This document shows, in pieces, positions 1 to 11,814 of a DNA stretch of 64,000 bases (within the stretch, counting starts at the first letter, position 1; every line of letters starts with the position of its first letter). The translations under genes and the position numbers were made by a program. The DNA comes from Cyrtodaria siliqua. Lineage: Eukaryota > Mollusca > Bivalvia > Adapedonta > Hiatellidae. The notes under the pieces were generated by a model. That model saw nothing but the letters and a program-made list of their open reading frames with translations, was not told the origin of the DNA and did not search any database. The stretch lies in assembly GCA_037043455.1 (NCBI GenBank), contig JAWPHD010004496.1, positions 62,001-126,000 of the forward strand, in the 5' to 3' direction.

Positions 1-1149
1 AATTAAAAGCTGTTTGAATTATATGCAATCATGTATGTCATGTAAGAATATACATGAATAAGTATCAACAGGTAGTATGTTATGCGGACATGCAAATATA
101 TAATTGTCCTTAGTTGAAAAACCTTCTCCTAACAATGAAGAAGTTCATTATACATGTATATTATAATTAGTTGCTGTTTAATTTGAAGACTGAGTTTGAC
201 TGTCAGCCATATATGTATATGTGTATGTATATCCTCATGGGCGGTTAGCCTATTGGAAATTTGAAAATAAACTATATATCACAGGTGTTAAAGAGTATCA
301 AAAAACATCACCTGTCATCACCTGTCAAAGTTTGAGTCATTAGAAATGAATATAGCTTCAAAAAAGTCACGACAGCTAATTTTGCCAATTCAAGGGGAGG
401 TAATTCATAAACCCTTTGACCAACATAGCTGAATTAAAATAGGAAACAACCTTGCATTTATATCGGCATACTATGCAAGTATGATTAAAATCAAATGAAC
501 AGGAGTGTAGTCTGAAAGACAGCCAATATCCCCCGCTACACAAAGATTTATAATATACAAATTTAAACATGGAATGTCACTGTAAAGTGACAAATTCTCT
601 CTGAAGTTTCCTTGTTCCAAAAGGTGTGACAACTGGTAGTAAGAGACATACAGACTACACATATAAAAATCATAACATAAATCTTTGTGCTCATTTGATT
701 TTAATCTCACAACTCGGAGTATGCCTGGTCTCGGGATACCGTTGTGATTTAATCTCACAACTCGGAGTGAACATGATATCAATACACTATCCTAGGAGAA
801 CAATACAGCGTATGAATACATTTTACGCAAGATCACGTGATGATCACGTGATGATGATTGATTGCACAGCAAAACGATGGAACAATAGATGAAATAGCTA
901 CATAAACAATATATAACTTAAACAATGTATCGAGGAAATTATTTGAAATTTCTAAATGATATTACCTTATTTGTATCCGCACTAGAAAAGAAGAAACACC
1001 TGTTTAAATATGGGTCTCCTTTTTCAGGCAATGCGTCGATTCATCAGTGAGGCTGTAGTTAGGATTCGTGAAAAAAACACGGTTACTAAAGCTTGGTGAA
1101 CAAGTTCACCATGCTGAAAACCTTATTTATGGGATTGAGTGTAGGGCAT
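1..1149. other. No gene seen
   Basis: AT-rich sequence. The only notable point is TTTAATCTCACAACTCGGAG twice (about 699 and 749). Short open frames here look random. Confidence 0.5.
833..851. promoter_or_regulatory. Paired palindromic E-boxes
   Basis: TCACGTGA at 833-840 and 844-851. No gene is recognised nearby. Confidence 0.25.
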
Positions 1150-1430
1150 GTGACAAGTTCGTAAATAAATAATCCATCCATCAATCAATAAACAAATTAT
1201 CAAATTATCAAATTATCAAATAAATAAATACATTATCAATCACAAATTATAAATCAATACATAAATAATCCATCAATCAATCAATAAATTATCAATCAAT
1301 CAATAAATAAATGATCAATAAATAAATAATCAATCAATGATGCAATAAATAAATGATCAATCAATACATAAATAAAGTATCAATCAATCAAGAAATAAAT
1401 TATCAATCTATTAATAAACAAGAAATCCGC
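1150..1430. repeat. AATC/AAAT microsatellite, left part
   Basis: Imperfect AATCAATCAATAAATAAAT repeats, continuing in kind at 2342-2560 beyond the inserted element. Confidence 0.75.
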
Positions 1431-1432
1431 GG

Positions 1433-2345
1433 ATTCAAATGTCTCCCCTAACGGGGTCGGGACTTAAAAATCAAAGATAAATGATGCTTAAATGAAAGTT
1501 TGTAAACATTTTAATAACTAAAAACAATGGAGTTTACAGTTTGTTGAGATGAAATTTAAGTGCATTTGTTTAAAAACAAAATGTCATTCTATAAAAAAAA
1601 ATTCAATAAATAATAAAATCATCAACTCCAAAACGTAGGTCAATGTCATAGATGAAATCCATGCGTCCAAAAAGATGCACTACCCAAGACACACCTATGC
1701 CAAAATAGAATGTTTTGTCTTCCAAAGATATAAACTAGGTTTAAATCATCTAGTGCATAATTATAGTTCATGAGAAATGTAACAATTAAAGTTATCTGCC
1801 CTTTGCTTGGATAGTGAATGTCACATCCACATTTGCTTTTTGACATATTGTGATGTACTACCCAAGAAACAACTATAAGCGAAGTTTGAAAGGTCTAATG
1901 CATAAAGTTTGTGAGAAAGTGACCTAAACGCAAATGTTGAAGGTAAACATTATTATCTTCCCCTTGCTTAGAGGGTCAAGGTCACATCCACATTTGCTTT
2001 GTCACGTTGCAATGTACCACTCAAGATACAACTATAAGCCAAGTTTGAAAGGGCTTAATGTATACAGTTTGTGTAAAAGTGACCTAAACGCAAAAGTTGA
2101 ACGTACAATTATTAAGTTATCTGCTCTTTGTTTGAAGGGTCAAGGTCACGTCTACATTTGCTTTGTCGTTGCGATGTACCACCCAAATTACAACTAAAAA
2201 CAGAGTTTGAAAAGTCTAGTGCATACAGTGTGTGAGAAAATTACCTAAACGCAAAACTTGAATGTTGACGCCTTCGCCGGTGCCGCCGCCGCCGGAAAAG
2301 CAACACCTATGTCTCCTTTTCCTTCGAAACGGCGAGACAATAAAC
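1433..2345. mobile_element. Array-bearing repeat element
   Basis: A leader (AAATCCGCGGATTCAAATGT, CCTAACGGGGTCGGGACTT) is followed by four diverged monomers of about 150 bases (landmarks GGTCAAGGTCACATCCACAT, GTGACCTAAACGCAAA). The end is GC-rich: GCCGGTGCCGCCGCCGCCGG, then CGAAACGGCGAGACAAT. The ends are weakly inverted (TGTCTCCCC against TTGTCTCGCC). The same microsatellite lies on both sides, as if the element had inserted into it. Confidence 0.55.
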
Positions 2346-2560
2346 GATCGATATATAATCAATCAATAAATAATCAATAAATAATAAATTAATATATCAC
2401 AATCATCAATCATTGAATAAACAATCAATCACTATTCAATCAAACGATAATCAATAAATCAATCATCAGTCAATCAATCATGAATCAACAAACCATCAAT
2501 CAACTAAACATCAACCAATAAATCGTCAATCAATAAATTGTCAATCAATATCTAATCATA
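2342..2560. repeat. AATC/AAAT microsatellite, right part
   Basis: Same composition as 1150-1430; imperfect ATCAATCAATAAATA units. Confidence 0.75.
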
Positions 2561-2566
2561 TATATT

Positions 2567-3470
2567 TTACAAAATGCATGGCATACCCGGCCAAGCAAAA
2601 AAGGCATATCCTGCCTGAATATTTAAGAAGGACATATACAATATACTAGACAGGGCCCCGCGGCACCAACCGCATGGCATACCCTGCCAAATAATAAAGG
2701 CATTCAATTCCCTGTCCGAATATGTAAGAAGGACATAGCAAGGATCAAACACCAAGTTAACGCCCAACTTAAAGGCAACCCAGAAGTCACATATACAAGA
2801 TACTAGACAGAGCCCCGCGGAACCAAACGCATGGCAAACACTGCCCGAATATATAAGAAGGGCATAGCAAGGATCAAACACCAAGTTAACGCCCAACTTA
2901 AAGGCAACCCAGAAGTCACATATACAAGATACTAGACAGAGCCCCGCGGAACCAAACGCATGGCAAACACTGCCCGAATATATAAGAAGGGCATAGTAAG
3001 GATCAAACATCAAGCTAACACCCAACTTAAAGGCAACAAAATGGCATAGCATAGATCCATCCTCCACGCTAACGCCCAACTTAAAGGCAGCCCTGAAGTC
3101 ACGTATACAAGATATTAGACAGGGTCGCGCGGCACCAACCGCATGGCAAACACTGCTAAATAATAAAGGCATACCCTGCCCGAATATATAAGAAGGGCAT
3201 AGCAAGGATCAAACACAAAGCTAACGCCCAACTCAAAGGCAGCCCTGAAGTCACGTATAAAAGATACTAGGCAGGGCTGCGCGGCACCAATCGCATGGCA
3301 TACCCTGCCAAATAATAAAGGCATACCCTGCCCGAATATATAAAAATATCTATCCTCCACGCTAACGCTCAACGTAAAGGCAGCCCTGAAGTTACGTATA
3401 CAATATACTTGACAGGGACGCGCGCCATCAACCGCATAGCATACCCCGCCAAATAAAATGGGCATACCCT
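2567..3470. repeat. 129-bp satellite, about seven units
   Basis: AAGGATCAAAC recurs at 2740, 2869 and 2998, an exact 129-bp period; later units are less regular. Shared blocks are CGCCCAACTTAAAGGCA and CTGCCCGAATATATAAGAAG. Because 129 is a multiple of three, long open frames appear on the minus strand; they are not genes. Confidence 0.8.
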
Positions 3471-4275
3471 GCGAAAAAAATATAACATTTAATTATAAAT
3501 CATTAATTTGCGCAGAAAATGCAAGATTAAGAAAGACAAAAGCAAAAAAAAAAAAGAAAAAAAGAAAAAAAAGGAAAAACTATTATAGAGCTATAAATTG
3601 TTATACAGTACTATTTGATTTATTTTTTATCGTTTCAAAGCACTAAGTTGCTAACAAAATGTGCCGGAAAAAAAACACAAGTAAATTGTAAAAAATATAT
3701 ACCACTACCAATGAATGGAACAATAGGCTGGATGAAGCTATTATGAATGCAAATGTGACTGTTCAGTCGTATGAAGGAAAGAATATGCGATAAACAATAT
3801 AAAAACAATTAGCAACCAATGCGACATTCTAAATGTGTCCAGTCAACAGTAACGTGATAGAAAGACTGCTCTCATTACTGTTGTTGTTCTTAAAACCATG
3901 GGTTCTGAAAAATAGAATAAACCTAGAAAATACATACTATGTAAAAGTAAAAAGGCAACACCTAAACGGTATTTTGAATCAATATAATAAATCTATATAA
4001 CAGAGAGCCTGCCATATAGAAGGTCTTCAACTAAGCCATATTTGCTGTCTCAGATTGCCATCTGCCAAGCATTGCAGTAGCACTACCTACAAAAAATGAT
4101 TGTAAACTCTAAATCTTAACATTATGTCCAGATGTATTTTTTTTGTTTTTTTTGGTTAATCAATGATCTATGTATATGTAAGTGAACATTGTTTTTATTA
4201 AATAAAATAATTATCTTCATATGAACAATGAGTTATAGCTGCAGAAAAACTAAATGGGCAAGAAACCCAGTCTTA
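3471..4275. other. No gene seen
   Basis: Includes an A/G-only tract (about 3536-3577) and T-runs near 4140. Confidence 0.5.
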
Positions 4276-5745
4276 AAACACGAAATCCACGGATTCAAAT
4301 ATCTCGCCTAACGGGGGCGGGACTTTAATAAAAATTAAAGATAAATGATCTGAATTTAATTTAAATTGTTTTATATGTAAATGATTGCGTTCAAATTAAA
4401 AAAATTAATATCCAAATAATGGAAGATAAAATGAAAATAATTCCCCTCCCCCTGTCCTCCATGTGAGGCGAGCCCATAAACAAATTGGGGTGGGTGGTGT
4501 GTGTGGGTGGGTGTCGGGGGAGGGGGGGGGGGGGCAGGGCGTGACGCATCATTGATATAAGTGTAGATTTGATAAAACAAAACAACACAGACATATGTAA
4601 AAAAACAACAACATAGCTATATGTGTAAGAATTGACCAAAACAACACAGAAATATGTAAACAAATGGGGGGGGGGGGGGAGAGTGGGGGAGAGTGGGGTT
4701 GGGGTGGGGGGGGGGGGCGAGGCGAGTAGGAGGGAGCCCATGCCCCAATATGGGTGAAGTATGAATAAAATGCATAATGCTATAAGAAATCCCAAACCAA
4801 AATTATAGATATATGCAACAGCTTACACGCAACATAGCTATATGTGTAAGAATTGACCAAAACAACACAGAAATATGTAAAAAAAGCAAGTTTCGAGTGA
4901 GGGGAGGGGGAAGGCGGGGTTGGAGGAAGGCGTAGGTGGGGGTGAGGGCAACATAGCTATATGTGTAAGAACTGACCAAAACAGCACAGAAATATGTAAA
5001 AAAAAAAGAAATGTGGGGTGTGGGAGTGGGGTGTGAGGGGGTAGGGGTGGCGGGGTGAGGCGTGGAGGAGGGTGTCCATGCCCAAATACGGGTGAAGTAT
5101 GAATAAAATGCATAATGCTATAAGAAATCCCAAACCAAAATTATAGATATATGCAACATCTTACACGCAAACCTAGATCTGCCTTTATTGCACATTTTAT
5201 GGGCCATCACAATTTGACATTACTTACGCAACCCTTTACAGCATACTATAAGGAAATCAAATCCCAAATTTAGTTGAACTAGGAGAAGAAATGTAACAGA
5301 CACAGATTACACGCAAAATGTGATGTGGAATAGACACATTTTCAGGAATATCAGAATGTGGCTTCCATAGGAGCCCTGGGGTTACAGGAACCAAAATTAC
5401 TTAAGCAGCCCTTAAGATAATGCTATCAGGAAGCTCATGGCCAAATTTGGTTGTGCTAGGATAAGATATGAAAGATATATAGACTTGTAAACACAGCTTA
5501 CACTCAAAATTTCAGAATCTGGGTTCCATTGGAGTCCATGGGTTACAGGAACCAAAATTGCTTATACAGCCCTTAAAATAATGCTATAAGGAAGCCCATG
5601 GCCAAATTTGGTTATGCTAGGATAAGAAATGTAAGAGACATAGACGTTTAAACACAGCTTACACGCAAACATTAATGTGGGACGCAGACGCCGACGCCGG
5701 GATGATTACATAAGCTCTCTTATTCTTCGAATAGTCGAGCTAAAA
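4276..5745. mobile_element. Array-bearing repeat element, second type
   Basis: It starts with the same leader as 1433 (GAAATCCACGGATTCAAATA, GCCTAACGGGGGCGGGACTT). It then holds G-rich blocks and 150-190 bp monomers (CAGCTTACACGCAAA, GGTTACAGGAACCAAAATT). It ends GACGCCGACGCCGGGATGAT, CTTCGAATAGTCGAGCTAAA. Confidence 0.5.
4440..5080. repeat. Tandem blocks with long G-runs
   Basis: Three blocks share ACATAGCTATATGTGTAAGA and CAAAACA(A/G)CACAGAAATATG. Between them the plus strand has runs of 8-13 G (about 4516-4534, 4666-4680, 4704-4718) and many GGGG tracts, meeting a G-quadruplex pattern several times over. Confidence 0.7.
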
Positions 5746-6159
5746 ATGATTATTGTCATTAGAAACCCCATGTAAATATAGAGTAAAATATCAGATGTAT
5801 TACTTTCAACCCCTCCCCCACCCACCCACCCACAAAAAACAATAACGTATCTCTTTGAATTATAACGACACTGTCGGTGGATCCGCAAGTCTAAACACCG
5901 TGAAACAAAACGCCCCAAGTCATATGAGCTTGTAAACATCTAGATCACTTCTGAAGCAATCCAGATCTCAAACTTCCCATAAGAAGCGTATGCGTCAAAT
6001 ACGAATACAATAAAATATGCGAAACCTTAAAAATAACTGGAAATATAAACTTTACATAACCCAAATTACTGCTTAATATTAAGGTAGAGAAGTTACGTGT
6101 TCGCACATTACGTGGTTGTCAATGACTTGTACAAATATAAACACATATCTATGGAAAGC
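5746..6159. other. No gene seen
   Basis: A CCCACC tract at 5815-5833; otherwise plain. Confidence 0.5.
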
Positions 6160-6440
6160 CGTAGAGGACCCCAGAAGTTATTATTTATTTTACTATATTT
6201 TCTATATACTTTTTTCTATCGCCGAAGGTATTTTTTCACATCTTCGAATAACTTCGGTCCTAGAAAATCTTCGGCGTACACACAAGAATGTAAGCCGAAG
6301 AGTTTCACATACCGAAGTTAATCGAAGATGTGAAAAAATAACTTCGGCGATAGAAAAATGCGCCGAAGATAGTACCGAAGTTAATCGAAGATGCACGTAC
6401 GCCCTAGAGGACCCCCGAAGTTATTTACTTTGTCTGCCAT
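6160..6440. mobile_element. CTTCGG-rich inverted-repeat element
   Basis: TTTTTCACATCTTCGAATAA (6231) pairs with TTAATCGAAGATGTGAAAAA (6320), with flanking CTATCGCCGAAG / CTTCGGCGATAG extending the stem. Similar sequence AGAGGACCCC(A/C)GAAGTTATT sits on both sides (about 6163 and 6404) as direct repeats of about 25 bases. Confidence 0.6.
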
Positions 6441-7449
6441 ACATAGTGGGTCCATCCGTCCGAAATCGTGCCTCAGCCATTATTTGGAAACTACTAAAGG
6501 GAATTTCGTCAATCTTCATACACATGTTTATCACTATGACCAGAAAAATAGCCCGCACCAGTATATATATATATATACAAGAAACGCGTCAAAACGAAGT
6601 ACCAAATTTGCACGAGAAAAACAAACCGTATACACAACACGAATGGCGGCATTATGACTTACATGCTGTTCCGATACGAGAATAATTTATTTTTAGCAAT
6701 TTTAAGCAATCTGGATTCGTGCTATCGAATATTGTAGAAAATATACTTCCTCACCGTCACGAATTTTATTGTGCACGTGCAGTCACAATTTATACACACA
6801 TCATTATAAAAGTGTATATTAGCTTTTATTATGTTTATATAGTGCTTAACAGTTCTTAATAAATCCTGAATACATAGAACGGAGCTGTTAGCCTCCACAA
6901 CAAAAATAGCCGGAGTAAGTCGATATACCGGCTTCTTGTGTCACTAACTGCAGTAACTATAGACCCATTTCCGCTTCTTGTACCTGCAACTAGATCTGTA
7001 TATTGTTGTTAGAGGTGACTTTGCCATACATATATACAGGTGACTTTAACATATATGTAAATGATTTATTAACCGATATATAATTATACACTCGCATTAA
7101 AGGTAGTTACCAATAGTGAGGGACTAAACTAAACTGATGAACAGTTTTAAATTAAATAAAAAGGGGCCCAGTTTTAACACAACATAGTACGTTTAATTGT
7201 GACAGAAACTTTATAGAAAAATTAGATGAAGGATGAAGGTTTTCTTTTTTTGTTTTTAAACTATTTTTTCCGGATCTTGTATACTAGTTATACAGAACAG
7301 AACATAACAGAACATACTTGTATTGACTTGTACATTAAGTACATCATCATAACATATATACAATAATTACAAAATACATAATTAAATCACGTGTAACATA
7401 CAAAGTATATGATTTATATCAGCTCTAAAGAGGATGATCTATAAAGTGT
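6441..7449. other. No gene seen; probable LINE 3' flank at its end
   Basis: A TA run near 6562. 7290-7400 (AGAACATACTTGTATTGACT) is probably 3' sequence of the LINE relic at 7450. Confidence 0.4.
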
Positions 7450-7704
7450 TCACAAATGCGTTATAGATATTCTATGTGACATCGCACATTTGAGATATAA
7501 AGCCAATTTTAAAAGAATCATTTTGTTTTCAGTTTGCAATAATTCGATGAATTTAAACATACTTGGTCTATTACAATAATATTGGGCTATGTGTTTCCTA
7601 CTTATATCGGAGTAACATGGGCATTTTAGAATGAAATGAAACTCATCTTCAATATCTTGAGTATTACAATATTGACAAATACGTTCATTAAAACTAGAGT
7701 ATAC
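7450..7704 (-). pseudogene. LINE polymerase C-terminal remnant (Cys/His tail domain)
   Basis: The minus strand reads open for about 84 codons from just after a stop to the TGA at 7450-7452. It contains ERICQYCNTQDIEDEFHFIL then KCPCY, a CxxC...H...C pattern. That, with the following segment (YYCNRPSMFKFIELL), is the typical tail of bivalve LINE reverse-transcriptase proteins. The reverse transcriptase itself is absent: the region upstream on this strand is unrelated or broken. The flank at 7300-7380, with repeated ACTTGTAC-type sequence, probably belongs to the element's 3' end. Confidence 0.7.
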
Positions 7705-8915
7705 ATACTTTCACATGTGTCATCACGAGTGTAAGTGTAAGAAATACAACATTTCCAGCGTTCGAGATTTGAATATCATCGATACAAAGGGCCGTAGGCC
7801 TACGGTCTTGATGTGTTTCAAGTCCCAAAACACCATCTTTTGATCCCGCACAATATAAACCCGCTCGAAATATGTTATTTCTTATCAGACATGGAGTTTT
7901 ATGTAAATAATACACACGTTTTCGAGAGATTGGACATAATACAAATGTTCACAACTTACATAGTATGACCATCTCTCAACACCGAATGAAGATAATATGC
8001 AGCTTCGTCATGTTTTTAACAATTACACTTTGTTATTTGAACTTAATTTTGCTTAAACATAATGTAATCGTTATTTTCTTTGTTTTTCGACGTTTAAAAT
8101 CATTTAAAATGACGTCCTAAATTAACCAACTCAATGAGACCATACTATGTCTATTACTTGCGATAAAACAGATACAAAAAATAAATAATGCAAATAAAAT
8201 GCAATATAACAGTTATAGCACATTCACTCGGTGGATAGGGAATGGGGCGCCAACATGGGTAGTTATGCAAAACAATCTCGATTTCGTCTCGATATTCTTA
8301 CAAAACGACCCTTGTTGGTGCCTCATGGCCTGATACCAGTCGGTATCTGCCCTGATAGCAGTCGGTATCGACCTCGCATCTCCACAATAACTATTACGCA
8401 GTGTTTTTATACAACATATGATTTGTTTTAAAGAAAATAAACCCGCCAAATAACGGCAAAATTGCATTACAAAACCGTATATCAAAACTTTATCCAGGTA
8501 TTAAGGTCATATAATAATGTATACGTGCCGATTAAAAGTATAGGTTTATTCACGGTTAAAAACAACCGTTATTGAATATGCGTGAAATGAATCATGAGTT
8601 GGTAACTCTTAATTCGACGCTCTAGTTTCGGGTTTTTGAAAACAAAACGGTTTATTTGTGTCTATACAGTTTGGATTCTCAAAATATGTAAGTTACCTCG
8701 TCGTCAGTAGGTTTAGAAACGGTGTACATTTGGCTGTTGTTAGTGAGATAACTACTTTAACAAAGAAAATATAAGGAACTATTGAATTAGGACATCCGCC
8801 TTTAATAATATTTCAAAGTTTTTTTTATAACTAATACTAAAGAATTACTTAAATTTAGTCATAATTTCGTATCGTTGTAGTGTGTGTGACTTGAGGATTA
8901 CCGCTATTGCAGAGG
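7705..8915. other. Upstream region of the PPxY gene
   Basis: About 35 bases around 7855 (ATAAACCCGCTCGAAATATG) recur inverted at 25485-25520, a dispersed relic. Imperfect GATACCAGTCGGTATC-like repeats lie at 8333-8370. No other gene seen. Confidence 0.4.
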
Positions 8916-8994
8916 ATGGATACAGATAATCTTAATCCGTTTCTTTGCAGAAAACAAAGCATTATACTCGTGCTATGTGTGTGTTGTTTGGCAG
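8916..8994 (+). CDS. Exon 1 of a PPxY-motif single-pass membrane protein gene
   Basis: First coding exon (26 codons plus one base) of a gene whose other exons are at 12979-13224 and 19699-19862. It begins at the ATG at 8916; an upstream in-frame TTG at 8907 is not needed. It encodes an N-terminal signal peptide: a short polar start, Arg-Lys at residues 12-13, then a hydrophobic stretch rich in Ile, Leu, Val and Cys (residues 15-25). It ends in GCAG directly before a consensus donor GTAAGT (8995-9000), leaving phase 1. A TATAA at 8826-8830 could be a core promoter, weakly supported. The spliced product is 162 residues, and the matched phases at both junctions are the main evidence for the gene. 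I do not recognise an orthologue; the layout resembles small secretory-pathway membrane proteins that recruit WW-domain partners. Confidence 0.7.
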
Positions 8995-9565
8995 GTAAGT
9001 GGAGCTATTCTACATCTAGTAGGCGTCGGCGGCTGCGTACCCGTCAAGATTGGTTAAATTTACGCTCGAGTTATTTCGGTTTTGATGAACCAATCTTCAG
9101 GCAACTTTCACGAAATTGTGTATACAATATTATCATATTGAATCATACAGAAAAAAGTAAGAAAATGTGTCAATATAAGTAATCTATTTTTAAATATGGA
9201 AATAATGTTTTCTTTAACAATATCAATAAACAAAATAAACTATATTTTGTTATATCATCTATATCACAGACTTATTACTTGAACAAAGTTAAAGACTACT
9301 GGTAAGCCATCTTTGAAAAAATAATCCAAAATGGATGGGATATGATTAATTGAAATTTTCATCCAAATGCATATTATAGGCATGAGCATTGTCAATGATA
9401 TAATAGATGACATTAATGCAACACTGTTGATGTGAACATAATATCAGAAACAATATTTATTTGGCAGAAATAGTGCCCTTTATATTCGAAAAGTTTGACG
9501 CAAGTTTACTCTAAAATGTTTTATTGTATGTTAAATAAATTTGTCCATAGAATTGTCCATTTATC

Positions 9566-9800
9566 TAAAAATGGCACACCAGACATCATTTCCAAATAAA
9601 GTAAGCCATGTTATCACATCATCCAAAATTCGAAGTACACCATTGTTAAAAATGAAGATTTTCTTTATACGCCATGTGTAATTACTTTATTTAGAAAAAT
9701 GGCACACGAGACATCATTTCTAAATTAAATATGCCATGTTATCACATCATCCACATTTCAAAGTCAATCATTGTAAAATAAAAGAAGCTATTTCTTCAAT
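9566..9800. repeat. Two direct copies of a 133-bp sequence, intron 1
   Basis: AAAATGGCACAC(C/G)AGACATC and GCCATGTTATCACATCATCC occur twice, 133-134 bases apart. Confidence 0.7.
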
Positions 9801-10126
9801 GGCATGTACTTTCAAAATAATCTCAATGCTATAGTATGGTGGCAACGACGGGTTTTAATTGTCAAACTATTATAAATGGCAACTATATTTTTGGATGTAT
9901 TAAACACAACTGAGTGACTGTTGTGAATAGAAACATGGCAACACAAGAGTAATTTATTATTATATTCCTATAAAAACAGCAAAATCTAAATAATAACATA
10001 TGAATAGGATCAAATTACCTGTTTATCCGAATGTTTCACCATACAGCATGTTTCAATTTACAATTCACATGCATGCTTTTCATGTGTATCTTGTGCGTGT
10101 AATTGTAAATTGAAACTAATAATAAC

Positions 10127-10297
10127 TAGTAGTTTATATTATACAATTATGGACTTTTCAGCTGTTATACAAGATGTGATATGCACCAAAAAAATCATTA
10201 TTGACCGAGGCGATAGCCGAGGTCAATAATGATTTTTTGGTGCATATCAACATCATGTATAACAGCTGAAAAGTCCATAACTGTTTTATTATATAAC
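10127..10297. mobile_element. Foldback repeat in intron 1 of the PPxY gene
   Basis: The left arm TTATGGACTTTTCAGCTGTT pairs with AACAGCTGAAAAGTCCATAA, and the inner CATTATTGACC with GGTCAATAATG around the centre GAGGCGATAGCC. Arms are about 75 bases. A further short inverted pair, TTATTATATAACC (10285) and GGTTATATAATAA (10461), suggests a slightly larger element. Confidence 0.7.
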
Positions 10298-10299
10298 CC

Positions 10300-10405
10300 T
10301 CAATTTACAATTATATAAAACAGGTCAATATCAAAAAAACAATTATATAAAACAGGTCAATATCAAAAAAACAGGTCAATATCAAAAAAACAGGTCAATA
10401 TCGCT
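10300..10405. repeat. Short tandem repeat, about 20-bp unit
   Basis: Four copies of AAAACAGGTCAATATCAA with small length differences, lying inside the foldback element's right part. Confidence 0.7.
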
Positions 10406-10845
10406 AGATATTTTTTCTAAAAAATTACTTTTTAGCCAATGAAAACGCGTCTATTTATAGGTTATATAATAAATATATATATATCACTAATATACTTATC
10501 TAAATTTGGTGCACCATATGACCTGGTTTCAGCCCTCCAACGGATGTTGCCAGTGACCGTTCCCATACTTTAGTTCTATTTTTTATTTGTAATTATTGTT
10601 TGTATTTAATTTGTGTTTTTGGTGGACATCGGATCTGCGAAAACAACACATCAAGAACATATTGCAAAGCAAAACAAAAATCATACACGGAGCAGCGCGC
10701 CGTTATAACATTTCGTGTGAGATAAGAAAACACCGAAGCTAGCATTTAAGTTGGTAGAACACACTGGAACTTGACAGATAAGTTATAGAACTTTAGTATT
10801 TAAGTAGAACAAGCACAATATATTTGGCGAAGTCATCAGTCAGTT

Positions 10846-11780
10846 GAAGATGATCAAAGTTGTGGAAGGACTGTCAAGTCATTAGTCAGTGGAAGGACTG
10901 TCAAGTCATTAGTCAGTGGAAGGACTGTCAAGTCATTAGTCAGTGGAATGACTGTCAAGCCATTAGTCAATTGAAGATGATCAGAGATGTGGAAGAACTG
11001 TCAAGTCATTAGTCAACTGAAGATGATCAGAGATGTGGAATGACTGTCAAGTCATTAGTCAATTGAAGATGATCAAAGTTGTGGAAGGACTGTCAAGTCA
11101 GTAGTCAGTGGAAGGACTGTCAAGTCATTAGTCAGTGGAAGGACTGTCAAGTCATTAGTCAATTGAAGATGATCAGAGATGTGGAAGGACTGTCAAGTCA
11201 TTAGTCAATTGAAGATGATCAGAGATGTGGAAGGACTGTCAAGTCATTAGTCAATTGAAGATGATCAGAGATGTGGAAGGACTGTCAAGTCAGTAGTCAG
11301 TGGAAGGACTGTCAAGTCATTAGTCAGTGGAAGGACTGTCAAGTCATTAGTCAATTGAAGATGATCAGAGATGTGGAAGGACTGTCAAGTCATTAGTCAA
11401 TTGAAGATGATCAGAGAAGTGGAAGGACTGTCAAGTCATTAGTCAGTGGAAGGACTGTCAAGTCATTAGTCAGTGGAATGACTGTCAAGTCATTAGTCAA
11501 TTGAAGATGATCAGAGATGTGGAAGGACTGTCAAGTCATTAGTCAGTAGTGGAAGGACTGTCAAGTCATTAGTCAATTGAAGATGATCAGAGATGTGAAA
11601 GGACTGTCAAGTCATTAGTCAGTGGAAGGACTGTCAAGTCATTAGTCAATTGAAGATGATCAGAGATGTGGAAGGACTGTCAAGTCATTAGTCACTGGAA
11701 GTACTGTCAAGTCATTAGTCAGTAGAAGGACTGTCAAGTCATTAGTCAATTGAAGATGATCAGAGATGTGGAAGGACTGT
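10846..11780. repeat. Minisatellite of mixed 27- and 46-bp units with higher-order structure
   Basis: The short unit is GTCAGTGGAAGGACTG then TCAAGTCATTA (27 bp). The long unit adds 19 bases (GATGATCAGAGATGTGGAA). About 26 units follow in mixed order, with a long-long-long-short-short block of 192 bp repeated: the variant AAGTCAGTAG recurs at 11096 and 11288. Confidence 0.85.
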
Positions 11781-11814
11781 AAGTGTCAGGAAATTATTGC
11801 CAGAGTCAAATGTG

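Noticed and set aside
2567..3465. 212- and 116-codon minus-strand frames
   Set aside because: A 129-bp satellite (3 x 43) keeps frames open; no splice or start context.
4371..5113. Proline-rich minus-strand frames
   Set aside because: Translation of poly-G/GGGT blocks; an artefact of composition.
7694..7915. 73-codon minus-strand frame beside the LINE relic
   Set aside because: It matches no element protein, overlaps a dispersed non-coding relic shared with 25485, and lacks splice context.
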